64,000 nucleotides of DNA, from NCBI GenBank assembly GCA_030148335.1, contig JASBTQ010000019.1, positions 124,001 through 188,000 of the forward strand, read 5' to 3'. This document shows, one piece after another, positions 1 through 8,716 of this stretch; within the stretch, counting starts at the first letter, position 1; the number at the start of each line of letters is the position of its first letter. Source of the stretch: Allomuricauda sp. Its GTDB lineage: Bacteria > Bacteroidota > Bacteroidia > Flavobacteriales > Flavobacteriaceae. The position numbers and the translations under genes are program-made. Under the pieces are notes generated by a model that saw only the letters and a program-made list of their open reading frames with translations, was not told where the DNA came from and made no database searches.

Positions 1-1170
1 GCTTTACTTTCAAACAAAGTGGTGCAGACAAAGCTGGATATCATACCGGATCTGAACGATACAGGTTCTTTGGTACCCTTGTTGATCATTCCCTTGGCAG
101 TACAATGGTGGAGTTCCTGGTACCCTGGTGCCGAACCGGGAGGAGGAGGTTATATTGCCCAGCGCATGTTGTCCGCCAAAGATGAACGCCATGCCATAGG
201 GGCCACATTCTTCTTCAACATCATGCACTATGCAGTTCGTCCTTGGCCCTGGATATTGGTCGCCTTGGCCTCATTGGTGGTTTTTCCCGACCTGAATAGC
301 ATAAAGGAGGCATTTCCCATTGTGTCCGATGATAAACTGGGTCATGATCTTGCGTATTCCGCAATGCTCACCAAACTGCCCACAGGCCTATTAGGATTGG
401 TTTTGGCATCATTGGTTGCGGCATATATGTCCACAGTATCCACCCAACTCAATTGGGGTTCATCCTATATTGTGTACGATTTTTATAAACAGCGGATCAA
501 TCCCAATGCATCTGAAAGACAATTGGTGCGGGTGGGAAGGTATGCAACGGTGGGCCTCATGGTTTTGAGTGCCTTGCTGGCCCTTGCGCTTCAAAATGCC
601 TTACAGCTTTTTGAACTTTTGCTTGTTTTCGGTGCAGGTACCGGGCTCATTTTTATTCTTCGTTGGTTTTGGTGGCGAATCAATGCCTGGAGCGAAATAA
701 CCGCGATGTTCGTCTCGGGAGCACTCTCATTGCTGTTCAAGCTTACCCCTTTTGGACCTTATCTGTTCGATCAAAAGACGGGTATTTTGCCAGATTGGTC
801 AGAATATGTGCTAGTGGTGCTCATCACCACATTGGCTTGGTTAGTGGTCACCTATGCCACACCCCCTGAGAAAGAAACGGTCTTGTTCAATTTTTATCGA
901 AAGATCAACCCTGGCGGTCCAGGTTGGAAAAAAGTGGTGGAAAAAGGCAAACAGCAGGGTATCCATTTTGAGCCGACCAAAGGTTGGAGTGTCCCCAAAG
1001 GATTACTTGCCATGTTCGTGGGGGCAATTTTTATATATGCTTCCCTGTTTGCCGTAGGCTATTGGATCTATGGCGAATGGATATGGGCATCACTTTTGAC
1101 ATTGTGCTCCCTTATCGCTGGGACAGCATTGCTCCTGTTATGGAACAAAGTAAAAGAAAGTATAGGTTAA
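1..1170 (+). CDS. Sodium:solute symporter (SSS family), C-terminal part
   Basis: The reading frame is open from the first base, so the gene begins before the window and only about the last 389 residues are visible. The visible part has many hydrophobic membrane segments and SSS/SLC5-type stretches such as LASLVAAYMSTVSTQLNWG (near residue 140), where this family has its conserved small-residue and Ser/Thr-rich segment. Members import sugars, amino acids or other small solutes with Na+ across the inner membrane. Only 17 bases separate it from the NagB-LmbE fusion downstream, so the two are probably co-transcribed and the substrate may be an amino sugar or a product of it. The substrate cannot be read from the sequence. 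Confidence 0.9.
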   Translation, partial: ALLSNKVVQTKLDIIPDLNDTGSLVPLLIIPLAVQWWSSWYPGAEPGGGGYIAQRMLSAKDERHAIGATFFFNIMHYAVRPWPWILVALASLVVFPDLNSIKEAFPIVSDDKLGHDLAYSAMLTKLPTGLLGLVLASLVAAYMSTVSTQLNWGSSYIVYDFYKQRINPNASERQLVRVGRYATVGLMVLSALLALALQNALQLFELLLVFGAGTGLIFILRWFWWRINAWSEITAMFVSGALSLLFKLTPFGPYLFDQKTGILPDWSEYVLVVLITTLAWLVVTYATPPEKETVLFNFYRKINPGGPGWKKVVEKGKQQGIHFEPTKGWSVPKGLLAMFVGAIFIYASLFAVGYWIYGEWIWASLLTLCSLIAGTALLLLWNKVKESIG

Positions 1171-1187
1171 ATCATCAAATATATCAT

Positions 1188-3116
1188 ATGGTCATGAAGA
1201 CAAAGACGAGATCAAGCTTGATTTCTTACCAACCCGCGGGACAATTTGAGGAGACCCGTTTTGAAAAAATCCATAATGTCATTTTTGATACATCCCAACA
1301 AGGTTCCATTGAAGTCGCCAAGGAGATTTCGAATCTGATCCGGGAGAAGGCCTCCAAAGGACAAAATTGCGTTCTGGGACTTGCTACCGGTTCCTCGCCC
1401 ATCAAAGTTTATGAGGAATTGGTACGGATGCATCGGGAAGAGGGGCTCAGCTTCTCCAATGTGGTCACTTTCAATTTGGACGAATACTATCCCATGGAGA
1501 AGGGCAACATACAGAGCTACCACTATTTCATGCACCAGCATTTGTTCGACCATGTGGACATAGCCCCGCAACATATCCATATACCCGATGGAACGGTCCC
1601 TATGGAAGAAATCAAGGAATACTGTAGGACTTATGAAAAAAGGATAGAAGAGGAGGGGGGATTGGACTTTCAATTACTGGGCATAGGAAGGACAGGGCAT
1701 ATCGGTTTCAATGAACCTGGCTCGCACCATAATTCCGCGACCCGTGATATTACCTTAGATCACATCACAAGGGTGGATGCAGCTTCGGCCTTCAAAGGGG
1801 TAGAAAATGTCCCTAGGAAAGCAATCACCATGGGGATCAATACCATAAGTAATGCAAAGCGGATCGTACTTTTGGCCTGGGGGCAAAACAAGGCAGAAGT
1901 GGTAAAGGCCACCATTGAGGGCGAAATAAGTCCTGAGGTCCCTGCTACCTATTTGCAAGAACATGGAAACGCCACATTTGTGATGGACAAGGAGGCCGCT
2001 GCACAATTGACCAGGATAGACACACCTTGGTTGGTGGGTGGTTGCTCATGGACGGAAGACCTTACGCATAAGGCAGTGGTGTGGTTGAGTATGGCCAAGG
2101 GCAAGCCCATACTCCAATTGACGGACAAGGATTATAACGATTCGGGCATGTCAGATCTGTTGAGTTCGGAACAATCCTCGTACGAGATCAATATAAAGAC
2201 CTTCAATAGATTGCAGCACACCATAACAGGATGGCCCGGTGGCAAGCCGGATGCAGATGATTCAAACCGGCCGGAAAGGGCCAAACCGGCAAAAAAGCGG
2301 GTCATTATCTTTAGCCCCCATCCTGATGACGATGTGATCTCCATGGGCGGGACCTTTGATCGATTGGTGGCCCAAGGACACGAGATCCATATTGCGTACC
2401 AAACTTCAGGAAATATAGCGGTGGCCGACCATGAGACCCTCAAGGTGGCCGAAGTGGCCAATAGCATTGGGGAAACCCCGCTTTTTTCAAAAGTGATCAG
2501 TGACATTCAGGCGAAGACAGAGGAGGAGTTTGACTCGGAACTTGTTCGAAAGGTGAAGGGGAATATCAGAAGGGCAGAAAGCCTTGGGGCAACCCGTTAC
2601 TTTGGTATCCCGGACGAGCAGGTCCATTTTTTGGACCTTCCCTTTTATGAGACCGGTGCCATCAAGAAAAGTCCCTTGTCGGAAAAGGACATCGCCATCA
2701 TGAACGAGATTATTGAAGAGGTAAGGCCCCACCAGATTTTTGCGGCTGGAGATCTTGCCGATCCCCACGGCACCCATCGAGTCTGTTTGGAGGCGCTTTT
2801 TGAATCATTACGGTGCCTAAAGGATGAACCTTATATGAAAGATTGCTGGGTATGGTTGTACCGTGGTGCGTGGCATGAGTGGGAGATCCATGAAATTGAG
2901 ATGGCCGTACCCATGAGCCCCGAACAAGTACTCAGAAAGCGAAAGGCGATTTTTTACCACCAGACCCAGAAGGATGGCGTCATGTTTCAAGGGGAAGACC
3001 TCAGGGAATTTTGGGTAAGGGCAGAGGAACGCAATAAGGAAACGGCCCATACATATCAAACCTTGGGATTGGCAAGTTATGCAGCAATGGAAGCCTTTGT
3101 TAGGTATCATTTCTAA
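1188..3116 (+). CDS. nagB: NagB-like glucosamine-6-phosphate deaminase fused to a LmbE/PIG-L deacetylase domain
   Basis: A 642-residue two-domain protein. Residues about 30-290 are NagB-like: a GLATGSSP phosphate loop near 64-71, FNLDEYYP with Asp98 (the general-base position of E. coli NagB), and GIGRTGHIGFNEP with His171 and Glu176. The position equivalent to E. coli Asp141 is Thr169, so the ring-opening triad is incomplete. Residues about 370-640 are LmbE/PIG-L: SPHPDDD with His378, Asp380 and Asp381, then DPHGTHR near 525-531, the expected zinc ligands. Such proteins of about 640-660 residues are known in Bacteroidota. Expected roles are deamination/isomerisation of hexosamine-6-phosphate plus N-deacetylation. 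The ATG at 1188 (or 1194) is chosen because an upstream in-frame ATG lies inside the symporter gene. Cytoplasmic; no signal peptide. Confidence 0.85.
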   Translation: MVMKTKTRSSLISYQPAGQFEETRFEKIHNVIFDTSQQGSIEVAKEISNLIREKASKGQNCVLGLATGSSPIKVYEELVRMHREEGLSFSNVVTFNLDEYYPMEKGNIQSYHYFMHQHLFDHVDIAPQHIHIPDGTVPMEEIKEYCRTYEKRIEEEGGLDFQLLGIGRTGHIGFNEPGSHHNSATRDITLDHITRVDAASAFKGVENVPRKAITMGINTISNAKRIVLLAWGQNKAEVVKATIEGEISPEVPATYLQEHGNATFVMDKEAAAQLTRIDTPWLVGGCSWTEDLTHKAVVWLSMAKGKPILQLTDKDYNDSGMSDLLSSEQSSYEINIKTFNRLQHTITGWPGGKPDADDSNRPERAKPAKKRVIIFSPHPDDDVISMGGTFDRLVAQGHEIHIAYQTSGNIAVADHETLKVAEVANSIGETPLFSKVISDIQAKTEEEFDSELVRKVKGNIRRAESLGATRYFGIPDEQVHFLDLPFYETGAIKKSPLSEKDIAIMNEIIEEVRPHQIFAAGDLADPHGTHRVCLEALFESLRCLKDEPYMKDCWVWLYRGAWHEWEIHEIEMAVPMSPEQVLRKRKAIFYHQTQKDGVMFQGEDLREFWVRAEERNKETAHTYQTLGLASYAAMEAFVRYHF

Positions 3117-3232
3117 ATTTTAGTATCAGTTCGGTTTTAGGAACAGGATTCCAAGAATTTCAATCGACGGGATATGTATCATTCTTTGTGATTGAAAAAA
3201 AGCACATTCCTTTTACCACTTTGACTATTAAA

Positions 3233-3246
3233 TGTGTTCGAAAACA
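3233..3246. promoter_or_regulatory. Predicted LacI-type operator, upstream member of pair A
   Basis: TGTGTTCGAAAACA is a near-palindrome centred on CG. It matches three other sites in the window (3255-3268, 18808-18821, 18831-18844; shared pattern about TGTGYTCGARCACA). Its centre is 22 bp, about two helical turns, from the next site. It lies well upstream of the putative promoter at 3322-3352. Confidence 0.65.
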
Positions 3247-3254
3247 TTTTTTAG

Positions 3255-3268
3255 TGTGTACGAGCACA
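3255..3268. promoter_or_regulatory. Predicted LacI-type operator, downstream member of pair A
   Basis: TGTGTACGAGCACA, CG-centred, same pattern as the site at 3233-3246 and the pair beside the LacI-family gene. The position, about 95 bp before the inferred transcription start, would suit activation or a looped complex more than simple promoter blocking. That reading depends on the promoter prediction. Confidence 0.65.
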
Positions 3269-3321
3269 TTTTATGTCTTTTTACTTTTTTCTTGAATGAA
3301 AAATATGTAAGTTCGTTCAAG

Positions 3322-3352
3322 TTGAAGAGAAAAATCAGTAAATGTAGTTTTG
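3322..3352 (+). promoter_or_regulatory. Putative Bacteroidota-type promoter of the nucleotidyltransferase-GH31 operon
   Basis: TAGTTTTG at 3345-3352 fits the TANNTTTG -7 element. A TTG at 3322-3324, 20 bases earlier, fits a weak -33 element. The start codon at 3386 leaves a leader of about 30 bases. Confidence 0.5.
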
Positions 3353-3385
3353 TAAAAATCAGATTATCAACATTATATAGTTTAA

Positions 3386-4327
3386 ATGCAAAAAACAACA
3401 AAACCGACATTAGTGGTGTTGGCCGCGGGCATGGGAAGTCGATATGGAGGTCTTAAACAGATAGACTCATTTACCCCCCAAGGTGACACTTTGATCGACT
3501 TTTCAATTTATGATGCATTGCAGGCCGGTTTCGGCAAATTCGTGTTCATTATCAGAAAGAGCTTTGAGCGTGAGTTCAAGGAGATCTTCGACCGAAAATT
3601 GGAAGGAAGGGCCGAGGTGGTTTATGTATATCAGGAAATTGAAAATGTGCCGGAAAAGTATTTCAATCCGAAAAGGGTGAAACCCTGGGGAACCGGCCAT
3701 GCACTTTTAATGGTCAAAGATGTAGTCGAGGGGAATTTTGCCATTATCAATGCAGATGATTTCTATGGCAAAGAGGCTTTCCATGTGATGGCTGAAGCCT
3801 TAAGAGGGACAGATAAGGAATCTTATAACTTTTATACGATGTCCTACCTCTTGAAAAATACCATATCCGACCATGGTTTTGTATCCAGGGGCGAATGTCA
3901 AGTGGATGAAAATGGATATTTGACCGACATCGTGGAAAGGACACACATTGAAAAAAGAAACGGAGCATTGATGCGAAAGGATGATGACGGAAACTTTCTT
4001 CCCATTGATCAGAACACGGTGGTCTCCATGAATTTCTTTGGATTTACCCCCAAATGTTTTGAGTACGGGGAAGCTTTGTTCCTCAAATTCCTGGAGGAGA
4101 ACCATGAAAATTTGAAGGCTGAATTCTACATCCCTTTGATCGTAAACGAGATGTTGAAAGAGAATATTGGCATTGTTAAAGTGCTGCAATCCGATGCCAA
4201 GTGGTTTGGTGTTACCTATAGAGAGGACAAAGAAATAGTGCAAAAGGCCATCGATACCTTAAAGAAAAAAAACAGGTATCCAACGGACCTGTGGCAAATA
4301 CCAAAAAAACAATTGAACAACGAATGA
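3386..4327 (+). CDS. NTP-transferase family sugar nucleotidyltransferase
   Basis: A 313-residue cytoplasmic protein with a GT-A-like nucleotidyltransferase fold. The signature loop LAAGMGSRYGGLKQ is at residues 12-25, a GTGHAL substrate motif at 102-107, and the metal-binding INADDFYG with Asp124/Asp125 follows. Family members join a sugar-1-phosphate to a nucleoside triphosphate. No anomeric kinase is adjacent, but a galactokinase-like GHMP kinase with the same predicted operator type sits at 17588-18673; together they could make a UDP-sugar from a released monosaccharide. The stop overlaps the next start as ATGA (4324-4327), indicating translational coupling with the GH31 hydrolase. Exact sugar and nucleotide are not determinable here. 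Confidence 0.85.
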   Translation: MQKTTKPTLVVLAAGMGSRYGGLKQIDSFTPQGDTLIDFSIYDALQAGFGKFVFIIRKSFEREFKEIFDRKLEGRAEVVYVYQEIENVPEKYFNPKRVKPWGTGHALLMVKDVVEGNFAIINADDFYGKEAFHVMAEALRGTDKESYNFYTMSYLLKNTISDHGFVSRGECQVDENGYLTDIVERTHIEKRNGALMRKDDDGNFLPIDQNTVVSMNFFGFTPKCFEYGEALFLKFLEENHENLKAEFYIPLIVNEMLKENIGIVKVLQSDAKWFGVTYREDKEIVQKAIDTLKKKNRYPTDLWQIPKKQLNNE

Positions 4328-5943
4328 AATCGACCGTAATTACCTTTGGACTGCTGCTATTGAGTGCTGTAAGCTCATTTTCCCAGAATGCCGATACGCT
4401 GGACATAGACATCGCCAAAGGGGAATATTGGTGGGGAGGACTGAGCACCGAAGGCCACAATACACCCTATGATAGTAGTTCAAAAGTGACCCATGATCTG
4501 TGGGCCAACAACGAGGGCAACCAGGCCCAGCCCCTTTTGCTCTCGAATAAGGGCAGATATGTTTGGAGTGAGGGTCCTATCCATTATGCCTTCGATAATG
4601 GCCACTTGCAGGTGACTTCCAAAAGTGATAAGATCATCTTTGGCGAAGCCGGTAAAAATTTGCGTGATGCCTACCAATATGCGGTAAAACATTTCTTTCC
4701 TCCAAACGGTAAAATACCAGAGGAAAAACTGTTTACCCATCCCCAATACAATACCTGGATAGAATTGATCTACAACCAAAATGAGGAGGATATTCTCAAA
4801 TATGCACAGGGCATCATAGACAATGGTTACCCTCCGGGGGTTTTGATGATCGATGATAACTGGCAGGAAAATTATGGGGTTTGGGAATTTTCCCCTCGAA
4901 GGTTCAAAGACCCCAAAGCCATGATCAAAAAACTCCACGATATGGGGTTCAAGGTCATGCTTTGGATCTGTCCATTCATCAGTCCGGATTCGGAGGTTTT
5001 CCGGTATTTGGACAAGGAGGGCATGTTATTGCTCGATCCCCAAAAAACGCAGGATGTTCTTTGGGCAAACACCCAGGAGAAAGCGGCCATTGTACGCTGG
5101 TGGAACGGGGCCAGTGCCTGTTTGGACCTGAGCAATCCGAAAGCGAAGAAATGGTTCAAGGAACAACTGGACCATTTGGTGGATAAGTATGGTGTTGACG
5201 GGTTCAAATTTGATGCTGGCGATGCCCATTTTTATGACAATGGGGTCATATCCTATGAAGAAGTCCTGCCAAACGACCATACTGCACTGTTTGCCGAGAT
5301 CGGTCTGGACTATCCCCTCAATGAATACCGCGCCTCTTGGAAAATGGCAGGGTTGCCCTTGGCCCAACGCTTGCGGGACAAAGGGCACAATTGGACGGAC
5401 TTGCAAAAGCTGATCCCGGATCAGATGAGTCAAAGCCTGATGGGATATGCCTATACCTGCCCGGATATGATAGGTGGGGGTGAGTACGGCACGTTTATCA
5501 ACCTTACGTCCATTGATGAGGAATTGGTGGTGCGATCCGCCCAGGTCCATGCCTTGATGCCCATGATGCAATTTTCGGTAGCTCCTTGGCGCGTGCTCTC
5601 CAAGGAAAATGCAGCCTACTGCTTGGAGGCGGCAAAATTGCATGCTGAAATGGGGCCTTATTTTCTTGAGTTGGCCAAACTGGCCTCGAAAACTGGGGAA
5701 CCCATTGTAAAGCCCATGGCCTTGGCCTACCCGAACAATCGATATGAAATGATAAAGGACCAATTCCTGCTGGGCGATGACATTATCGTTGCGCCTGTGG
5801 TGTCAAAAGGTGCTTACAAACGAAAAGTGGTCTTGCCAAAAGGAAAGTGGAAAGACGATACCGGCAAAATAGTCAATGGGAATAAAACCATAGAGATTGA
5901 TGCGCCGTTGGGCAGGCTTCCATTTTACACCAAAGTGGATTGA
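4324..5943 (+). CDS. Secreted glycoside hydrolase family 31 enzyme
   Basis: 539 residues starting with a signal peptide (hydrophobic residues 4-18, then SFSQ). A TIM-barrel GH31 catalytic domain follows, with MIDDNWQ near residue 180 and MLWICPF near 214. GVDGFKFDAGD carries the likely nucleophile Asp297, and CPDMIGGG the likely acid/base Asp381. GH31 enzymes are retaining alpha-exo-hydrolases (alpha-glucosidase, alpha-galactosidase, alpha-N-acetylgalactosaminidase and others). It is shorter than classical GH31 enzymes (700-900 residues) and its N-terminal beta region is small. The start is set by the ATGA overlap with the nucleotidyltransferase and by the signal peptide. The neighbouring GH109 gene makes an alpha-linked amino sugar or galactose a reasonable guess for the substrate. 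Confidence 0.88.
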   Translation: MKSTVITFGLLLLSAVSSFSQNADTLDIDIAKGEYWWGGLSTEGHNTPYDSSSKVTHDLWANNEGNQAQPLLLSNKGRYVWSEGPIHYAFDNGHLQVTSKSDKIIFGEAGKNLRDAYQYAVKHFFPPNGKIPEEKLFTHPQYNTWIELIYNQNEEDILKYAQGIIDNGYPPGVLMIDDNWQENYGVWEFSPRRFKDPKAMIKKLHDMGFKVMLWICPFISPDSEVFRYLDKEGMLLLDPQKTQDVLWANTQEKAAIVRWWNGASACLDLSNPKAKKWFKEQLDHLVDKYGVDGFKFDAGDAHFYDNGVISYEEVLPNDHTALFAEIGLDYPLNEYRASWKMAGLPLAQRLRDKGHNWTDLQKLIPDQMSQSLMGYAYTCPDMIGGGEYGTFINLTSIDEELVVRSAQVHALMPMMQFSVAPWRVLSKENAAYCLEAAKLHAEMGPYFLELAKLASKTGEPIVKPMALAYPNNRYEMIKDQFLLGDDIIVAPVVSKGAYKRKVVLPKGKWKDDTGKIVNGNKTIEIDAPLGRLPFYTKVD

Positions 5944-6093
5944 ATAAGATAGAGTCCAGGTGAAACTCAAAAAGGGTTTCTGTCATATGAAAAATAACAG
6001 TTCCATGCCATCACATTGACTGCAATCATCGAGGGCAACGGCACGATGAGAATGTGCAAAGCAGGTTTTAAGTTGTTTAGTTGTTAGTGCAAA

Positions 6094-6128
6094 AAGGGTC
6101 ATTGTGATGAGATTTCATGATGACCCTT
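6094..6128 (-). terminator. Intrinsic terminator, minus strand (possibly bidirectional)
   Basis: AAGGGTCAT (6094-6102) pairs with ATGACCCTT (6120-6128). Reading the minus strand, the stem is followed by a run of T. It lies in the 206-base gap between converging genes and probably ends the minus-strand PUL operon and perhaps also the GH31 operon. Confidence 0.6.
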
Positions 6129-6149
6129 CTTCAAACTTAAGCAGCAGTC

Positions 6150-7424
6150 TTAAAATGACCTTTTGAAATCGATGGTCTGTCCGCTCAACAAACGATCGCA
6201 TACAATAATCAAATCCTCATTGCCATCATAATTTATGGTGAATTCCTTTTCTTCATTTGGCAATACGGTTCTAAGGGATGCGGTGGATTTGTTTCCGTTG
6301 ATGGAAAGATAGGCATCGTAATAAATGGGCGCCGTTCCAATATTTCTTACGGTTATTTTCAATGTGCCGTTGGTTTTTACAAAATCGGTGACCTCAAATT
6401 TGTATCCGGTATTGATGCTGGCCTCTTTTATCCTCTCCACGGATTGATATTTGTATTGGTCATTCCCGATCATATAGGTGGTATGGAACCGTTTTATGAA
6501 CGATTCGTACGATTCCCCGTGCGGACCATTTGGAGACAACACATTTTGCTGGTCATGATCCGTATAGTAATTGAATTCGCCACCTATCGGATTGTTGACA
6601 TATCGGGTTTCCAGTCCCAAGAATTTAAAGCGCTGTTCGTTGACCGTGGCATGTTCTTCGGCCATAAAGGAATCATCGAACAAACCAAATGATAAATCCA
6701 ATAGGGAAGGATCGTCACGGAATGGAGTGACATTGCCATCTTCAACATCAATGGAAATAGACCAATGCAGATCGGTGAACAACGTGTCCATACGATTTAA
6801 AAACAGGGTCTGGTACGCTTTTGAAGGAAAGGTTTTCCCCAGTTCAAACGGCCCATCATAAATGTGGTATTCCCCCCACAGTCCAAAACCGACCTGCAAG
6901 AAGGCCAAACGGTTATCGTGATCATAGCGTTCGGCGAATTTTTCATAAAACTCCAAGGTAAAATCCTGCAGTTCTGGATGCGACCAATCCGGAAACCAGG
7001 TTTCCCTACCTTCACTGATCCCTTTCGTTTCCTTATAATCCGGTAAATCCTTAATGTATTTTGGTACCGATGTTTGCTGTCCTACATACGTATATCTGAA
7101 ACGAATAATGGCTTGGTGGTTCCGTGAGGCGATATCGTTCAGTTTGTTTTCAACAACCGTCCAGTCATAGACCCCCTTTTCAGAAACCACATCTTCAAAA
7201 AGCATATAGGAATACTCAAGGCTATGTGCACCTGAATTGGCATTCGGATTTCCATCCCAGACCACGATTCCCGTCATCGGTTGTACGTTGGTAAAACTGC
7301 TGACACCCCCACCATTCAAAACAGGCTCCTGGGTTTCCGGTTTTTCATTGGTAGCATCATTATTTCCACCGCCACAGGCGATGAGCAGACAGTTTAGGCC
7401 AAAGAGATATAAAAGATTTTTCAT
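6150..7424 (-). CDS. DUF4832-type lipoprotein, candidate glycan-active enzyme
   Basis: 424 residues with a lipoprotein signal (hydrophobic segment ending LLIACGGG, Cys lipidation site near residue 15) and a low-complexity linker. The body resembles DUF4832 proteins: a TIM-barrel-like core with FLQVGFGLWGEYHIYDG near the middle, and a beta-sandwich C-terminus from about residue 330 (KFEVTDFVKTNGTLKITVRN). It is a distant relative of the lipoprotein at 9592-10968. The WGE motif supplies a Glu positioned like a catalytic acid in barrel hydrolases, but no activity is established that I can cite. It is the last gene of the SusC-headed block, 26 bases after the acetyltransferase. The in-frame extension to 7994 is rejected because it would cover that gene and remove the signal peptide. 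Confidence 0.75.
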   Translation of the reverse strand: MKNLLYLFGLNCLLIACGGGNNDATNEKPETQEPVLNGGGVSSFTNVQPMTGIVVWDGNPNANSGAHSLEYSYMLFEDVVSEKGVYDWTVVENKLNDIASRNHQAIIRFRYTYVGQQTSVPKYIKDLPDYKETKGISEGRETWFPDWSHPELQDFTLEFYEKFAERYDHDNRLAFLQVGFGLWGEYHIYDGPFELGKTFPSKAYQTLFLNRMDTLFTDLHWSISIDVEDGNVTPFRDDPSLLDLSFGLFDDSFMAEEHATVNEQRFKFLGLETRYVNNPIGGEFNYYTDHDQQNVLSPNGPHGESYESFIKRFHTTYMIGNDQYKYQSVERIKEASINTGYKFEVTDFVKTNGTLKITVRNIGTAPIYYDAYLSINGNKSTASLRTVLPNEEKEFTINYDGNEDLIIVCDRLLSGQTIDFKRSF

Positions 7425-7450
7425 GATGATAGCTGCTTTTTCTAACTTGA

Positions 7451-8542
7451 TTATATTCTGATAAATAGTTTCTTTTTGTACATCCAAAAGCAAATGAACC
7501 ATAGAAAAAAGAGTACTACAATGCTCAAGAGTATGTTGGCACTCAGTGCTCCGGTCCATCCAAAAAGGGCATTGGAAAACGGCAGGAATATCTTTCGGAT
7601 CAACGCTGCCCCGCCAACATGTGCGAACAGGTAGATAAATAAGGGGTTCATTCCCACAACGGCAAAGAACAGCACTCCCTTTTGGTATTTTTTGACATCT
7701 ATCACCCAATAGCAGAGTGCAAGGGCCAAAATGGACCATCCGCCACCTACCAAAACAAAAGTGCTTGTGGAAATTCGTTTGATGATCGGTGTCACATAAC
7801 TGAACCCGTAACCAATGATCAAGGCCACGAGGCCCCCGATTACCAAAAGCCGGATTTTTTCCTTGGTCGTTTTGTTGCCGATCAACAATTTGCCTGCCAG
7901 CACGCCCCAAATGGTATGGGCGGCGGTGGGAATAGCGTTGAACATTGCCCAATGCCCGCCATCTTCTTCGCCGGAAATCAAAATATTGAACCACGCGCCA
8001 AAGTTTTCTCCGGGCACAAAGGCACGGTCAAAACCTTCAAGGGGGGAAAATCGGTAAAGGCCTTCGCTAATCAAGATCAGCAATAGGGAAAACCCGATCT
8101 GAACCATGGGTTTTTTACGGATGACCAAAAACGCAAGCAGGTAGGTGACCGATAGCTGTGCCAGGACATTTTGGAACTTAAAAACGATTTCTCCGGGATC
8201 GATACAGTACAAAGCCCACCCCAGAACGAGCATCAAAAAGGCTCTTTTGAAAGCATGTCTCCGCAATTCCTTATAGGTATCTCCCTTGGCCATTCTCTTT
8301 GAAAAGGAGAGGGGCATAGCCACACCCACAATGAACATGAAAAACGGTTGGATCAAATCCCAAAAGTGCAATCCTTTCCATTCCACATGATGGAACTGTT
8401 CCCCAATGGTGTGTATAAGGGTGCCGTGAAGTTCGGGAGACACCAAGAACTCAAAAAGGCTTGAAAATTCCGCAATGAGCAAAAACATGGTCAGGCCTCT
8501 ATAAAAATCCAAAGACAGTAATCGATTGGTATTGGTTTCCAT
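7451..8542 (-). CDS. HGSNAT/DUF5009-like membrane acetyltransferase
   Basis: 363 residues with about ten hydrophobic segments. The first motif, SLDFYRGLTMFLLI (residues 9-22), is the hallmark of the heparan-alpha-glucosaminide N-acetyltransferase (HGSNAT)/DUF5009 family, followed by FWDLIQPFFMFIVGVAMPL. The human enzyme moves acetyl from cytosolic acetyl-CoA across the membrane onto terminal non-reducing glucosamine, allowing exo-hydrolysis. In this PUL an equivalent acetylation of a non-acetylated terminal galactosamine or glucosamine is plausible. An ATG at 8584 would add 14 residues of unlike sequence; the ATG at 8542 is preferred because it leads straight into the conserved motif. Inner-membrane protein; substrate unproven. 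Confidence 0.82.
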   Translation of the reverse strand: METNTNRLLSLDFYRGLTMFLLIAEFSSLFEFLVSPELHGTLIHTIGEQFHHVEWKGLHFWDLIQPFFMFIVGVAMPLSFSKRMAKGDTYKELRRHAFKRAFLMLVLGWALYCIDPGEIVFKFQNVLAQLSVTYLLAFLVIRKKPMVQIGFSLLLILISEGLYRFSPLEGFDRAFVPGENFGAWFNILISGEEDGGHWAMFNAIPTAAHTIWGVLAGKLLIGNKTTKEKIRLLVIGGLVALIIGYGFSYVTPIIKRISTSTFVLVGGGWSILALALCYWVIDVKKYQKGVLFFAVVGMNPLFIYLFAHVGGAALIRKIFLPFSNALFGWTGALSANILLSIVVLFFLWFICFWMYKKKLFIRI

Positions 8543-8716
8543 ATGCTGTTGGGTTTTGATGATTGAAAAAGAAAACCCCAACAAATCTTCTTGGTTGATT
8601 TATCAGGGTTTTCGTTTATTGCAATTGGTTTAGAAGGTTATTTTCAAAGATCGGTAGATCTAAGTACATCTCATTGATCAAGTATTGAAACTGCTCAATT
8701 TTAGTTATATAGGTCT

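Noticed and set aside
984..1187. Extension of the NagB-LmbE frame upstream to an ATG at 984
   Set aside because: It lies inside the symporter gene in another frame and adds sequence unlike NagB; the ATG at 1188 lies after the symporter stop.
3233..3268. Possible CRISPR or direct-repeat unit from the repeated 14-mers
   Set aside because: Only two copies per locus with short A/T spacers and palindromic units; an operator pair explains it better.
5026..5763. Long minus-strand frame opposite GH31
   Set aside because: Shadow of the GH31 gene, whose catalytic motifs are intact; no family features on the minus strand.
7425..7994. N-terminal extension (190 residues) of the DUF4832 lipoprotein
   Set aside because: It would cover the acetyltransferase gene and place the clear lipoprotein signal inside the protein.
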